Shown: positions 29,487-37,865, counted from the first letter of the stretch. The stretch is 64,000 bases of DNA from Chitinispirillum alkaliphilum (GCA_001045525.1 LDWW01000006.1:1-64000), one strand, 5' to 3'. The notes: generated from the letters alone by a model not told the origin. Numbers and translations: made by a program.

Positions 29487-29882
29487 TCATTTGGTAGATT
29501 TCGGAGCGGAGGAGTAGATATTGATGGATGATAGGATATTTTTCAGATTGATTGGAGAGAGAGGTTTTTCAAGGAAAAGATCGGCACCGGCACTGAGAGC
29601 CAGAGCTTCTGTTTCTTTATCGCCATATGCGGTGATTACAATAATGTAGCAGGGGGTTTTTTGATATTTTCTGGCATAGTCAATAAGGTGTAGTCCATCC
29701 ATGGAAGCATTTCCCTGGAGTCTCAGATCAACAATGAATGCCTCAAACTGCTCTTTTTCGAGATGGTTTTTTGCGTTTTGAACACAATCTACAGGCTGCA
29801 CCTCGACCCCCGGGCCTTCAAGCAGCATTTTGTAAGCGATCTGAATTGATTCTTCATCTTCTGCCAATAGTATTCTTTTCAT
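29487..29882 (-). CDS. Single-domain response regulator (CheY-like)
   Basis: This is a stand-alone receiver domain of 131 residues. It starts MKRILLAEDEESIQ (ATG at 29882, GAGGTG 5 nt upstream); a longer in-frame version would be spurious. The phospho-acceptor Asp lies in FIVDLRLQG, with Thr/Lys switch residues in VITAYG and EKPLS. It is clearly paralogous to the divergent regulator at 30206-30574, including the uncommon DLRL motif around the Asp. Confidence 0.87.
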   Translation of the reverse strand: MKRILLAEDEESIQIAYKMLLEGPGVEVQPVDCVQNAKNHLEKEQFEAFIVDLRLQGNASMDGLHLIDYARKYQKTPCYIIVITAYGDKETEALALSAGADLFLEKPLSPINLKNILSSINIYSSAPKSTK

Positions 29883-30086
29883 AATCACCTCACAAATAAC
29901 AGCAGCAAAGACCATTCCAGTTAAGATACGGGTTTGCAAATCTAATTGATATTCCTTCAAAACCAGACACACGCTTTTGTAAAAGAGGTTTTCCACGATT
30001 ATCATTTATTTTAAACAGCTCATTATGTATATTACGTTAGCACACATCCCCGGAACACTTAACATTTTAAAGTTTTTTTTTGGAAA

Positions 30087-30106
30087 CGATGAATAATTAT
30101 TCATCG
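30087..30106. promoter_or_regulatory. 20-bp perfect palindrome between divergent response regulators
   Basis: CGATGAATAA is followed directly by its exact reverse complement TTATTCATCG. It sits between two divergently transcribed paralogous receiver genes, about 205 nt from one start and 100 nt from the other. It looks like a dimeric repressor or activator operator. It has no adjacent T tract, so it is not a terminator. Confidence 0.5.
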
Positions 30107-30205
30107 CATCAGGCGTATTATTATAGTATTCGTTTTCTCGTAACTTGAACGGGATTTTTAAAAACAGTGCTTTTTGGGCGCAGACACCTAAGGGAATGTG
30201 GCATA

Positions 30206-30574
30206 ATGTATAGTAAAAAGATTCTTGTCGTTGATGATGAGGTTGCTATTCTTCTGGCATTTAAAAAGTTGTTACAAAAGCCGGGCATAGAAGTAGACAC
30301 AAGTGAAAGTTTGGAAGAAGCAAAAGAGAAGATAAAATCTGATTCCTTTAGTGCTGTAATTGCAGATTTACGTCTCTCGGGAACCTTGGGCCAGGAAGGG
30401 TTTGAGATTATCTCCGCAGCAAAAGCCAAATCACCAGATACCAAAGTTGCACTTATCACTGCCTTTGGAAATCATGGCGTTGAAGAGCATGCAAAAAAAC
30501 TTGGTGCTGATTTCTATTTTGAGAAACCTGTTTCATCAAGTAACCTTGATAGTATTCTGCAAAGTATCAAATAA
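30206..30574 (+). CDS. Single-domain response regulator (CheY-like)
   Basis: This is a stand-alone receiver domain of 122 residues, MYSKKILVVDDEVAIL, with Asp in VIADLRLSG, Thr in LITAFG and Lys in FEKPVS. AAGGGAATG precedes the ATG at 30206; a GTG at 30167 is an upstream alternative. It carries no output domain, so it must act by protein contact, for example as a CheY for the CheA in this window. It is paralogous to the gene at 29487-29882. Confidence 0.87.
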   Translation: MYSKKILVVDDEVAILLAFKKLLQKPGIEVDTSESLEEAKEKIKSDSFSAVIADLRLSGTLGQEGFEIISAAKAKSPDTKVALITAFGNHGVEEHAKKLGADFYFEKPVSSSNLDSILQSIK

Positions 30575-30675
30575 AACAGCCTTTTAGCTCAAAATAAAAA
30601 ACAATACACAATATCCTTAGCATATGGCACTTCTTTTGCATATCCCAAAAGGGGTAAAACGAGAGGAGATGTCTT

Positions 30676-31239
30676 ATGCACAAGGTTCTTATAGCAGGGT
30701 TAACTATTGCCGTTTTTTCCCTTGTTCTCTTTTCCTGTCCGGCTCAACGGGAACCAATGGATGTAGGGGTTCTCATTGCAAGAGCTCAAGTTACTGGCTT
30801 CGGAGAGTTTGCAGATATTGACGGCACCATAAACTTTTCGGAAATTGCCATGCATGGCACACATATTTTAGGCGATATCGGAGGACTTGAACCCAACAGA
30901 ACCTACGCAATCCATATCCATGAGTTTGGGAACTGTGATACTCCCGATGACCCGGGGGGACATTTTGACCCTGGCGAGAGCGGAAGACACGGGCTACCCG
31001 GCCTCTCACCGGGATACGCTCACGCAGGCGATCTTCCCAATATCATCGCCGGCCCGGCTGGTATTGCCAGAGTAGACTATATTTCAAACTCCCTTGGACT
31101 GAGAGATTCACCATTCTCAGTAATAGGAAGATCAATCGTACTGCATGAATTTCCCGACGATTTCACAACTCAACCCGATGGTGGAGCTGGGGAAAGAATT
31201 GCATGTGGAGTAATTGATCCGGTGGATGAGTTGGATTAG
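30676..31239 (+). CDS. sodC: Cu/Zn superoxide dismutase, lipoprotein
   Basis: The enzyme dismutates superoxide in the periplasm. The 187-residue precursor has a lipoprotein signal (LVLFSC, Cys21). Metal ligands are present: H80 and H82 (HIHEFGNC), H96 (GGHFDP), H105, H116 and D119 (HAGDLPN), and H157. The disulfide pair C87/C177 and the active-site Arg174 (GERIACGVI) are present too. AGGAG lies near 30665 before the ATG. In an otherwise anaerobic-looking gene set it suggests exposure to oxygen. Confidence 0.93.
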   Translation: MHKVLIAGLTIAVFSLVLFSCPAQREPMDVGVLIARAQVTGFGEFADIDGTINFSEIAMHGTHILGDIGGLEPNRTYAIHIHEFGNCDTPDDPGGHFDPGESGRHGLPGLSPGYAHAGDLPNIIAGPAGIARVDYISNSLGLRDSPFSVIGRSIVLHEFPDDFTTQPDGGAGERIACGVIDPVDELD

Positions 31240-31244
31240 ACCAG

Positions 31245-32120
31245 CTAAAAATCACCCTCTTCCAAAACGGCTCTTATTTGAGCCGTTTTGGCTTCATCCA
31301 AAAGAGCAGATTCTTCAACTATACTCAAAGCTACACTTCCCAACAATTTATACAATTGACAATGCAGCGTATCCAATTTTCTCAATTCTGCAACTTCCCC
31401 CGCAACTGTTTGCAAATCACCGCGTGAAACCGGACCGGTTAAGGCACTCTCCAGTCCCCTCTTTATACTATTGTCCAAAGCTTCCACCGATAAAACCTTA
31501 ACCATTTTTTCGATATGACTATCTGTAATTTCAGAAGCCTTAAGCAAATCAGTTCCCGCTTTCAACAGAGCTACCACATAATTACTCAGAAACACAGTGC
31601 CTGAGTGATAGATTCGCTTTTTATCTCTGCTGATCTGAAAAAAATCTCCTCCAATGCTCTCAAAAGCTCTTTTAAGATAACTTAACGCACTCTCATCCCC
31701 CTCACCTGCACAGGGGGTTCCGCTAAACCCCTGCACTGCTTTTACCGGATTGGCAAATGTTTTTACCGGATGAACTGAAGCCACATGGCAATTCAGTGAA
31801 ATCAATGACTCAAATACTTCTGAAGTGTGATACCCGCTCAGGTGAAACACAAATCTCCCTTTGGGTAATTGTATCCGAAACAATTCCTCAGAGACCTTTC
31901 TTATCTGATCATCGGGAACTGAAATCATAATCGCATCACTTACACAAACCTCATCAACAGAAGTAAATACCTCACCACAGCCAATAAACTCAACCGCCTC
32001 CCGCGCAGCCCTTTCACATGTATCGTATACACCGGATATCTCAAATGCAGCACTTCTTTTCCAAAGCCTGCCGAGGGTTTTTCCCACCCTGCCCGCCCCC
32101 ACAATTGTCAGTTTATCCAT
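31245..32120 (-). CDS. DUF2520/Rossmann-like NAD(P)-binding protein
   Basis: The 291-residue protein has an N-terminal Rossmann fold (TIVGAGRVGKTLGRLW) resembling F420/NADP oxidoreductases and a C-terminal helical DUF2520 domain (HPVKTFANP, IYHSGTVFLSNYVVALL). The substrate is unknown. Relatives often sit near pantothenate genes, which is not the case here. It follows epmB by 29 nt on the same strand and is probably cotranscribed. Its 3' end codes through a perfect inverted repeat. Confidence 0.8.
   Translation of the reverse strand: MDKLTIVGAGRVGKTLGRLWKRSAAFEISGVYDTCERAAREAVEFIGCGEVFTSVDEVCVSDAIMISVPDDQIRKVSEELFRIQLPKGRFVFHLSGYHTSEVFESLISLNCHVASVHPVKTFANPVKAVQGFSGTPCAGEGDESALSYLKRAFESIGGDFFQISRDKKRIYHSGTVFLSNYVVALLKAGTDLLKASEITDSHIEKMVKVLSVEALDNSIKRGLESALTGPVSRGDLQTVAGEVAELRKLDTLHCQLYKLLGSVALSIVEESALLDEAKTAQIRAVLEEGDF
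31262..31291. terminator. Perfect inverted repeat in the 3' end of the DUF2520 gene, downstream of sodC
   Basis: CCAAAACGGCTC pairs exactly with GAGCCGTTTTGG over a 6-nt loop, giving a 12-bp stem. It begins 22 nt after the sodC stop but lies inside the last codons of the convergent gene. There is no immediate T tract on the plus strand. On the minus strand a GATTTTTAG follows after about 10 nt. A transcription barrier between convergent genes is likely. Confidence 0.5.
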
Positions 32121-32149
32121 TCTCTTCAGAATACCTTTCCATAAAAATA

Positions 32150-33115
32150 TTACCCGATTGGAGTTTTACAGAGTGCACCGGCATCATCCCTTACATATCT
32201 GGGTATTGCATACCCCGGAAGTTTTTCTCTTAGCTTTTGAACAATCTCTAACCCTCTGCCTTGATCCACTTCAAAATGAGAGGTCCCCCTTGCCCTATCG
32301 AGTTGGTGCAGGTAGTATGGAACAACCCCAGCGCTGAGCACCTCAGAGAAAAGCTCCCCGAGAGTTTCAGGGGTATCATTTATACCATTGAGCAAAACGG
32401 TTTGTGAAAACAACAACACCCCACTTTGCTTTAGTTGGCTTAAAACGTTTCTGCACTCCGTGCTTAACTCCCGTGAATGATTAACATGTAATACAAAAAC
32501 ACAGTTCTTAAGTTGTGAAAATTTTGAAATGATGTCGAAAAAAACGGCATCAAATCTCTGTGGCAGCATAACCGCAAGGCGGGAGTGGATGCGCAGTGTG
32601 GAAACGTTGGGTATCTGTTCAATCTCTTTTAAAAACTCTTCTAATTGAGTGTTTGACAAGAGCATCGGTTCCCCGCCACTGATCAGCACTTCAGTAATTT
32701 GTCTGTTTTTCTTTATATACTCAAATGCAGCTTCCCTTTCATCAGTGAAATACAAATTGGAAAGATTACGCCTGAAACAAAAACGACAATTCCCCAAACA
32801 GGACTGATTTAACAGAAAAAGAACCCTGTTTTTATACTTATGAATTAGTCCGGGAGCAACCATTGAAGAAATATCCCCAACAGCATCATCGACAAAATCT
32901 CTTACACTCCGGTTTTCTGCTTCTCTGGGCAAAATTTGTAAAAGCAGAGGATCATACCAATCTTTTTTCCTCATTTGCGCAACATAATGCTTTGAAACGG
33001 CAAATGGAAACTCCGGGGTTTTGATGATTTTTAAAGGTGAATCTTCCACCTTTAAATGGAGTCGATTCAAGAGTTCGTCAACAGAATAGATACAATGTTC
33101 AGAAAAATTTGTCAT
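32150..33115 (-). CDS. epmB: EF-P lysine 2,3-aminomutase EpmB
   Basis: EpmB is a radical SAM, PLP-dependent aminomutase converting lysine to beta-lysine for EF-P modification. The 321-residue protein has the cluster motif CLGNCRFCFRR (CxxxCxxC) and SGGEPML after it, and lacks the C-terminal extension of catabolic KamA enzymes, as expected for EpmB. It diverges from efp and epmA, whose products use its product. It could be a general lysine 2,3-aminomutase, but the neighbours argue strongly for EpmB. Confidence 0.9.
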   Translation of the reverse strand: MTNFSEHCIYSVDELLNRLHLKVEDSPLKIIKTPEFPFAVSKHYVAQMRKKDWYDPLLLQILPREAENRSVRDFVDDAVGDISSMVAPGLIHKYKNRVLFLLNQSCLGNCRFCFRRNLSNLYFTDEREAAFEYIKKNRQITEVLISGGEPMLLSNTQLEEFLKEIEQIPNVSTLRIHSRLAVMLPQRFDAVFFDIISKFSQLKNCVFVLHVNHSRELSTECRNVLSQLKQSGVLLFSQTVLLNGINDTPETLGELFSEVLSAGVVPYYLHQLDRARGTSHFEVDQGRGLEIVQKLREKLPGYAIPRYVRDDAGALCKTPIG

Positions 33116-33523
33116 TTCTATCTTTAAGCCTTAAAATTGTGAGCTACAGATGAGTAAAATAGTAAATTGGGGAAATAATTCAGCCCTATATTGAAAACAA
33201 AAATCATAATTGCAAAAAGTCAGCTCTTCTGATTCAAACACAACGTGTGACGAAGTATAGTAGTATTAGGCCCATAATCCGGGATATTTAAAGCCTCTAA
33301 AAAATTGTTTTTCTTTGATAACCATAAAATCCCCAATAATTGAGTTGGTTTCATCTTTCCCCAAGCTCTCTCAGACCATAACACCAACTCCTGTTCCGCA
33401 TGAATCCGCCCATCAGTCTTGTATTTGGTAACTGCAACACATTTTTTTTTGAACAGGAGAGCTGCAAGAGCTTATTTTTATACTCTTGTTCTATTTCAAA
33501 CATTAAAGTAAGGGAAATTGCAG
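33116..33523. other. Intergenic region between divergent epmB and efp
   Basis: No gene is seen; a short minus-strand ORF here has no support. It must carry the promoters of both transcription units. A hairpin GAACAGGAG (33451-33459) with CTCTTGTTC (33483-33491), one G-U pair, lies 33 nt before the efp start and could affect efp mRNA translation or stability. Confidence 0.5.
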
Positions 33524-34087
33524 ATGGGAACTGTAAGTACAAATGAGTTCAGAAAAAAACTTAAGGTGATAATGGATGGACAGCCATGGATTATTGTTGA
33601 AAATGATTTTATCAAACCAGGTAAGGGTCAGGCATTCAACAGAGTGAAACTTAAAAATCTTATCACCGGACGAGTTCTCGACCGTACTTTCAAATCTGGG
33701 GAAACAATAGAAACTGCTGACGTTACCAACGCGACAATGCAGTACTTATATGATGATGGAACAAACTACACATTCATGAACACAGAAAACTACGAACAGG
33801 TAGAGATATCAAAAGAGCAGCTGGCTGACGATGTGAAATATCTCAAGGAGGGTGTTGAATGTGAGGTTTCTTTCTGGAACGGACAGGTAATATCTGTAAC
33901 CCCTCCCACATTTATGGAGTTTGAAATTACATATACAGAACCAGCAGTAAAAGGTGACACCGCCACCAATGTCACCAAAAAAGCTACAATCGACACCGGT
34001 TATGAAATTGATGTTCCGCTTTTTGTCACAGTTGGCAACAAAGTTAAAATCGACACCAGAACCGGTGAATATCTTGGCCGTGTATAA
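33524..34087 (+). CDS. efp: Elongation factor P
   Basis: EF-P relieves ribosome stalling at polyproline sequences. The protein is 187 residues from the ATG at 33524, with AAGGGA upstream. An overlapping TTG at 33518 is not needed. Domain I carries the modifiable Lys34 in the loop KPGKGQAFNRVKLKNL, matching the EpmA/EpmB-type (Lys34) EF-P. The three-domain length is normal. epmA follows 33 nt downstream. Confidence 0.96.
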   Translation: MGTVSTNEFRKKLKVIMDGQPWIIVENDFIKPGKGQAFNRVKLKNLITGRVLDRTFKSGETIETADVTNATMQYLYDDGTNYTFMNTENYEQVEISKEQLADDVKYLKEGVECEVSFWNGQVISVTPPTFMEFEITYTEPAVKGDTATNVTKKATIDTGYEIDVPLFVTVGNKVKIDTRTGEYLGRV

Positions 34088-34120
34088 CCGGTCTGATATC
34101 CTCATAACACCCGCTATATA

Positions 34121-35086
34121 ATGGCAGATCAAAGCTTTACAGTTAAATCGGCCCTTTTAAGGGCCGATATGCTAAGACGGATCAGAGAATATTTCCACAA
34201 CAAACATGTCCTTGAAGTGGAAACCCCGATCCTTTCCAGAGGCATATCCACAGACTGCCACCTGGATATATTCTCCACCTTCTTTCATCCTGATGGTTTC
34301 ACAGAATCTCAACAAAGCACTCCCCTTTTCATGCAGACATCCCCGGAATTTTTCATGAAAAGGCTTCTGAGCAGCGGATTTCCCGATATCTATCAGATGT
34401 GCAAAGTATTTAGAAACGGTGAAAACGGAAATATTCACAATCCTGAATTTACTATGCTGGAATGGTACCGTCTAGATTTTTCAATGGAAGATTTCATCCG
34501 GGAAGCGGTTGAAATTTGCACCCTAATACTTGGGGAAAGGGAATGTGTGTCTCTGAGCTACAGAGAAATATTTAAGAAACACACTGGAATAGATCCCCTG
34601 AACACCAGCTTTGAAGACCTTCTATCTTTTTGTGAGAAACAAGGCAAATACCCGTCCCACTGCACATGCCTTTCAGATATGTTTAACTACATAATGAGTG
34701 AACACGTAGAGCCCCGGATGAATTCCGAGTCACTTTACGTAATCCATAATTTCCCTTCGGAACAGGCGGTTTTTGCAAAACTCAATCCCACCGATCCCAG
34801 AACAGCATTGCGCTTTGAATTGTACTATAAGGGAGTAGAGCTTTGTAATGGCTGGGAAGAACTTGCCGGAGAGAGTGGTGAGGTTAGGGCCCGCATGGAA
34901 AAAGAGAATGAACTGAGAAAGCAAAACGGCAAACCACTTCTCCCCGTTGATGAGAGATTTGTGGATTCTGCAGCATCTTTCCCCCCCTGCTCTGGTGCAG
35001 CTCTTGGGTTGGATCGCCTGGTAATGCTTGCAGCCGGTTCAAACAGCATTGATTCTGTAATGTCATTCACTTTGAAAGACTGCTGA
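34121..35086 (+). CDS. epmA: EF-P lysine--lysine ligase EpmA (PoxA/GenX)
   Basis: EpmA is a truncated class II lysyl-tRNA synthetase paralogue that attaches beta-lysine to Lys34 of EF-P. The 321-residue protein lacks the anticodon-binding domain and starts directly with the catalytic core (RADMLRRIREYF). Class II motifs are visible: motif 2 MCKVFRNGE..NPEFTMLEWYR and motif 3 GAALGLDRLVM. It follows efp on the same strand, giving an efp-epmA unit with divergent epmB. Confidence 0.94.
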   Translation: MADQSFTVKSALLRADMLRRIREYFHNKHVLEVETPILSRGISTDCHLDIFSTFFHPDGFTESQQSTPLFMQTSPEFFMKRLLSSGFPDIYQMCKVFRNGENGNIHNPEFTMLEWYRLDFSMEDFIREAVEICTLILGERECVSLSYREIFKKHTGIDPLNTSFEDLLSFCEKQGKYPSHCTCLSDMFNYIMSEHVEPRMNSESLYVIHNFPSEQAVFAKLNPTDPRTALRFELYYKGVELCNGWEELAGESGEVRARMEKENELRKQNGKPLLPVDERFVDSAASFPPCSGAALGLDRLVMLAAGSNSIDSVMSFTLKDC

Positions 35087-35132
35087 CAGCTACAACTACC
35101 AAAAAGAACAAATCCCGCTTACTGTATAAAGA

Positions 35133-35185
35133 CTAAAATTTTACCCACACTTGCGTTAGCGACTTGAATTAGTGTGTAATTTTAG
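35133..35185. repeat. Imperfect inverted repeat downstream of epmA
   Basis: The left arm CTAAAATTTTACCCACACT (35133-35151) can pair with AGTGTGTAATTTTAG (35171-35185), with small bulges and a loop of about 19 nt. It may act as the epmA terminator, but a classical T tract is missing. Confidence 0.35.
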
Positions 35186-35200
35186 ACATGGCTCCAGATA

Positions 35201-35228
35201 TTTAGAAAAAAAATATTTTTTTTCTAAA
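35201..35228. promoter_or_regulatory. 28-bp perfect AT-rich palindrome at the flagellin promoter
   Basis: TTTAG followed by eight A and one T is mirrored exactly by A, eight T and CTAAA: a 14+14 bp perfect palindrome. Its last four bases (TAAA, 35225-35228) are the -35 element of the sigma-28 promoter, so it could be an UP-like or bent-DNA element or an operator. Confidence 0.5.
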
Positions 35229-35252
35229 GTTATGCCTGGGAAATACCGATAT
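35225..35252 (+). promoter_or_regulatory. Sigma-28 (FliA-type) promoter of the flagellin gene
   Basis: TAAAGTTA (-35) and ACCGATAT (-10) are separated so that TAAA and ACCGATAT are 16 nt apart. The consensus is TAAAGTTT and GCCGATAA with 15 nt; some groups use CGATATT, present here exactly. It lies about 62 nt before the flagellin ATG, as expected for class 3 flagellar genes. Confidence 0.75.
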
Positions 35253-35314
35253 TAATAAGGGGAAGATGTAAGCTGGGCAAATTTGCCCTTCAGTACTAAA
35301 CAGGGAGGTGCTTT

Positions 35315-36154
35315 ATGATAGAAGGAGCACGCAATATTATCTCAGGTCAGACCAACAAAACGGTTGAAAGCCTGAAAAGAACTAATCGCGAATTAAAGAG
35401 TATACTGGAAAAACTCTCTAATGGCAGAAGAATAAACCGTGCATCAGACGATGCTTCAGGTCTTGCTGTATCTGAAGGATTTCAAAGCAGGATCAGAGGT
35501 TTTAAGATCGCCACCCGAAATATTGAAGATGCATTGTCTGCTCTTCAAACCGCAGACACTGTTGGCAAAAGTGTCACAGAACAACTCCAAAGGCAAAGGG
35601 AGCTGGCAATCACCGCCAGACAGGATACGCTAAGCGACAGAGACAGAGAAGCTCTCAATACTGAATACCAGGCTATCACCGAAGAGATCAACCGAACTAT
35701 TTCTTCTGCCAGATTCAATCGTCAGTCAGTTGCAGATGGCAGGGAACTGGGATCCGGAAACGCCACGGTGCAAACAGGTCCTGAACAGGAAAACAATTTA
35801 AACCTGCCACAGATTGATCTCCTCACACCTGTGGGAGCCCTGGACACCACATCCCTGCTCACATCAGAAGATGCACAGGTGTCACTAACCACAATCGACT
35901 CAATCATTGAGCACATATCAAATCAAGCCAGTTCAGTAGGTGCAGCATTTAACTCCCTGCTTATAAACCGTAACACACTGGAAGTTGCGATGGTCAACAC
36001 AGCTGCAGCCCAATCCATCATAGAAGATCAGGACATGGCAGAAGGCATAGCAAAGCTGGTCCAGCAATCACTTCTGGATGAGGGTTCTACAGCAGCTTTC
36101 AATCGGTTTCAGGAGATAAACAGAAACCAGATACTTGGATTTCTTCAAGGTTGA
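35315..36154 (+). CDS. fliC: Flagellin
   Basis: This is the filament subunit of the flagellum. The protein is 279 residues, short because the variable surface domain (about 155-185) is almost absent. The D0/D1 N-terminal region has LEKLSNGRRINRASDDASGL and the C-terminal D1/D0 region ends RFQEINRNQILGFLQG. The first 20 residues (MIEGARNIISGQTNKTVESL) diverge from the usual MxINxN start. A GGAGGTG ribosome site precedes the ATG. It is followed 15 nt later by a FliS-like chaperone. Confidence 0.93.
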   Translation: MIEGARNIISGQTNKTVESLKRTNRELKSILEKLSNGRRINRASDDASGLAVSEGFQSRIRGFKIATRNIEDALSALQTADTVGKSVTEQLQRQRELAITARQDTLSDRDREALNTEYQAITEEINRTISSARFNRQSVADGRELGSGNATVQTGPEQENNLNLPQIDLLTPVGALDTTSLLTSEDAQVSLTTIDSIIEHISNQASSVGAAFNSLLINRNTLEVAMVNTAAAQSIIEDQDMAEGIAKLVQQSLLDEGSTAAFNRFQEINRNQILGFLQG

Positions 36155-36169
36155 TAAACAGGGATAAAT

Positions 36170-36520
36170 ATGAGCAGGAACCCAGAAATAGCTCAGCTTT
36201 ATAACAGGATGCAGATAAGCACCAGTAGTAATCCCCACCTTATCTGCACCCTGCATCAAAAAATCCTGCTGCTTATCAAAAAGTTCTCAAAAACCAATAA
36301 TCAGCAGCATATTATTACCGCACAGAATCTTCTCGCAACTCTCTCAATGTCACTGAAAGAAACAGATCAGATCTCTGTTCTTATACAGAATCTCTACTCT
36401 TATTGCTATGAGCTGCTGGAGAAAAAAAATACAGATTCACTGAATAACGCTGGCAGGGTGATAGAAATTCTGGAAGAGACTTTCAGTAGACTGTGCGGTA
36501 CTAACACCACAGAAGATTGA
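36170..36520 (+). CDS. fliS: FliS-like flagellar chaperone
   Basis: The 116-residue, all-helical protein has a C-terminal stretch (ISVLIQNLYSYCYELLEKKN..VIEILEETFSRL) that matches the FliS pattern of a Tyr-rich helix followed by a leucine-rich helix. FliS binds the flagellin C terminus and prevents early polymerisation. Position directly after flagellin supports this. The N-terminal half is divergent, so the assignment rests on the C-terminal half and context. Confidence 0.65.
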   Translation: MSRNPEIAQLYNRMQISTSSNPHLICTLHQKILLLIKKFSKTNNQQHIITAQNLLATLSMSLKETDQISVLIQNLYSYCYELLEKKNTDSLNNAGRVIEILEETFSRLCGTNTTED

Positions 36521-36535
36521 CATGATCAGAGAGAG

Positions 36536-36550
36536 GTGTTACTGTAACAC
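36536..36550. repeat. Inverted repeat between fliS and the PaaK-like gene
   Basis: GTGTTAC and GTAACAC are separated by one base. It lies in the short gap between convergent genes and may be part of a weak terminator; on the plus strand CCCC and an A run follow instead of T. Confidence 0.3.
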
Positions 36551-36572
36551 TCCCCTCCCACAAAAAAACAAA

Positions 36573-37865
36573 CTATCTGCTTCTAATCCGCCAGTCCAGA
36601 ATACGCTCATTTGGCAAAGATTTCTCACGCAGAGCCCGGATTGTGTTTACATTAGATATGAGTATAGGGTAAAACTCCCCGGTTTCACCTCTTAGCTTTG
36701 TGGCAACTGTTTCTACCATTGATGTCGGAGCTGCCACATGCACAGAAACCCTGTCGGATTTGGAGTTGTCATCTTCAAGAACGATCACATAATCATTTAT
36801 CCCCTCAACCTCATCCAGGGTATTTATAAGTGTTAGAGGGTATATAAATTTGCCCGATTTCCTGATGAGCTGTTCTTTTCTCCCAAGCACCGGCCCGATT
36901 CTAAAGGAATTTCTGCCACAAGCACAATTCCCTGAGATTTTGAAACTGATATCACCGCTCTTATATCTCAGTAAAGGCATCCCCTCCACACCAAGCGGTG
37001 TTAGGACAAGTTCACCTGGAGTTCCATCCGCAACCGGGTTACCATCCAGATCAACAATTTCGGGGTAAAGCAATTCTGGGATTACATGAAGCCCACTGCT
37101 TTGCGGACAGTCACAAAACGGTGCAGATATTTCAGTGGTATTATAGATTGAGAAAACGGAAGCACCCCAAATCCTCTCCATCTCCAAAGCTATGGAGTTT
37201 AATTCCATAGACTGGGTTCTTATACTCTCTCTTGTACAAACAAGTTTTTTAACAGAACTGTTCACAGTACTGTACCCTGTTTTCTCAAGCTCAACACCAA
37301 GTGATTTCAATGTTGAGGGCTCACCAATTATCACATCAGGTTGTAAATTATCAAGATAGTATTTGAGTTTTTCGCCAGAAACACCTATCCCTGCGCGAAC
37401 AGCGTTGGCTCCCAGGGCCACAAGCCCCCTGTAACATGCCATAGCAAGAAAACAGGGAGATTCAAGCCCTGTCATTATGAGAACGGTGTCATCCTTAGAT
37501 ATACCGCAGCGATGGAAGGAAAGGGCATTACCATAGGCAAGACGTTCAAGGTCATTTTTTGTGAAAGGAAATTGTTTCATCTTTCCTTTGCCCGCAGAGC
37601 TCACGACAGTCTCTACAATGCTTTCATTTGAAACCGCTCTAAAATCATTGTAATTGGAGCAGAGAGTTTTCCTATCAACAAAAGGGATTTTGGAGAAATC
37701 CTCAGGAGTCTCAATTGCCTTTGGATCTAAACCATTAAGTAAATCGCGGTAATGAGGAGATATTTCAATGAGATGCGCTATATGATTTCGTAAAGCTCTT
37801 AATGTCTTTGAAATGATCTGTTCTTCGGAAAGAAACTCCCAGGAAAAATCAGGATTGAAAAGCAA
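36573..37865 (-). CDS. PaaK-like adenylate-forming enzyme
   Basis: The 430-residue protein belongs to the phenylacetate-CoA ligase-like branch of the ANL superfamily. It carries a modified phosphate-binding loop (SSAGKGKMKQFPFT where SSGTTGKP is usual), YNTTEI, YKSGDI and the IGPVLGRKEQLIRKSGKFIYP region, and the C-terminal lid domain. Whether it makes an acyl-CoA or only an acyl-adenylate is unknown, and the altered loop makes the activity less sure. The start is TTG at 37865. It stands alone on its strand. Confidence 0.75.
   Translation of the reverse strand: MLFNPDFSWEFLSEEQIISKTLRALRNHIAHLIEISPHYRDLLNGLDPKAIETPEDFSKIPFVDRKTLCSNYNDFRAVSNESIVETVVSSAGKGKMKQFPFTKNDLERLAYGNALSFHRCGISKDDTVLIMTGLESPCFLAMACYRGLVALGANAVRAGIGVSGEKLKYYLDNLQPDVIIGEPSTLKSLGVELEKTGYSTVNSSVKKLVCTRESIRTQSMELNSIALEMERIWGASVFSIYNTTEISAPFCDCPQSSGLHVIPELLYPEIVDLDGNPVADGTPGELVLTPLGVEGMPLLRYKSGDISFKISGNCACGRNSFRIGPVLGRKEQLIRKSGKFIYPLTLINTLDEVEGINDYVIVLEDDNSKSDRVSVHVAAPTSMVETVATKLRGETGEFYPILISNVNTIRALREKSLPNERILDWRIRSR

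Noticed and set aside
32150-33115. Catabolic lysine 2,3-aminomutase
   Set aside because: The protein is short like EpmB and sits beside efp and epmA; no lysine fermentation genes are nearby.
34121-35086. Lysyl-tRNA synthetase
   Set aside because: It lacks the N-terminal anticodon-binding domain, and length and context match EpmA.
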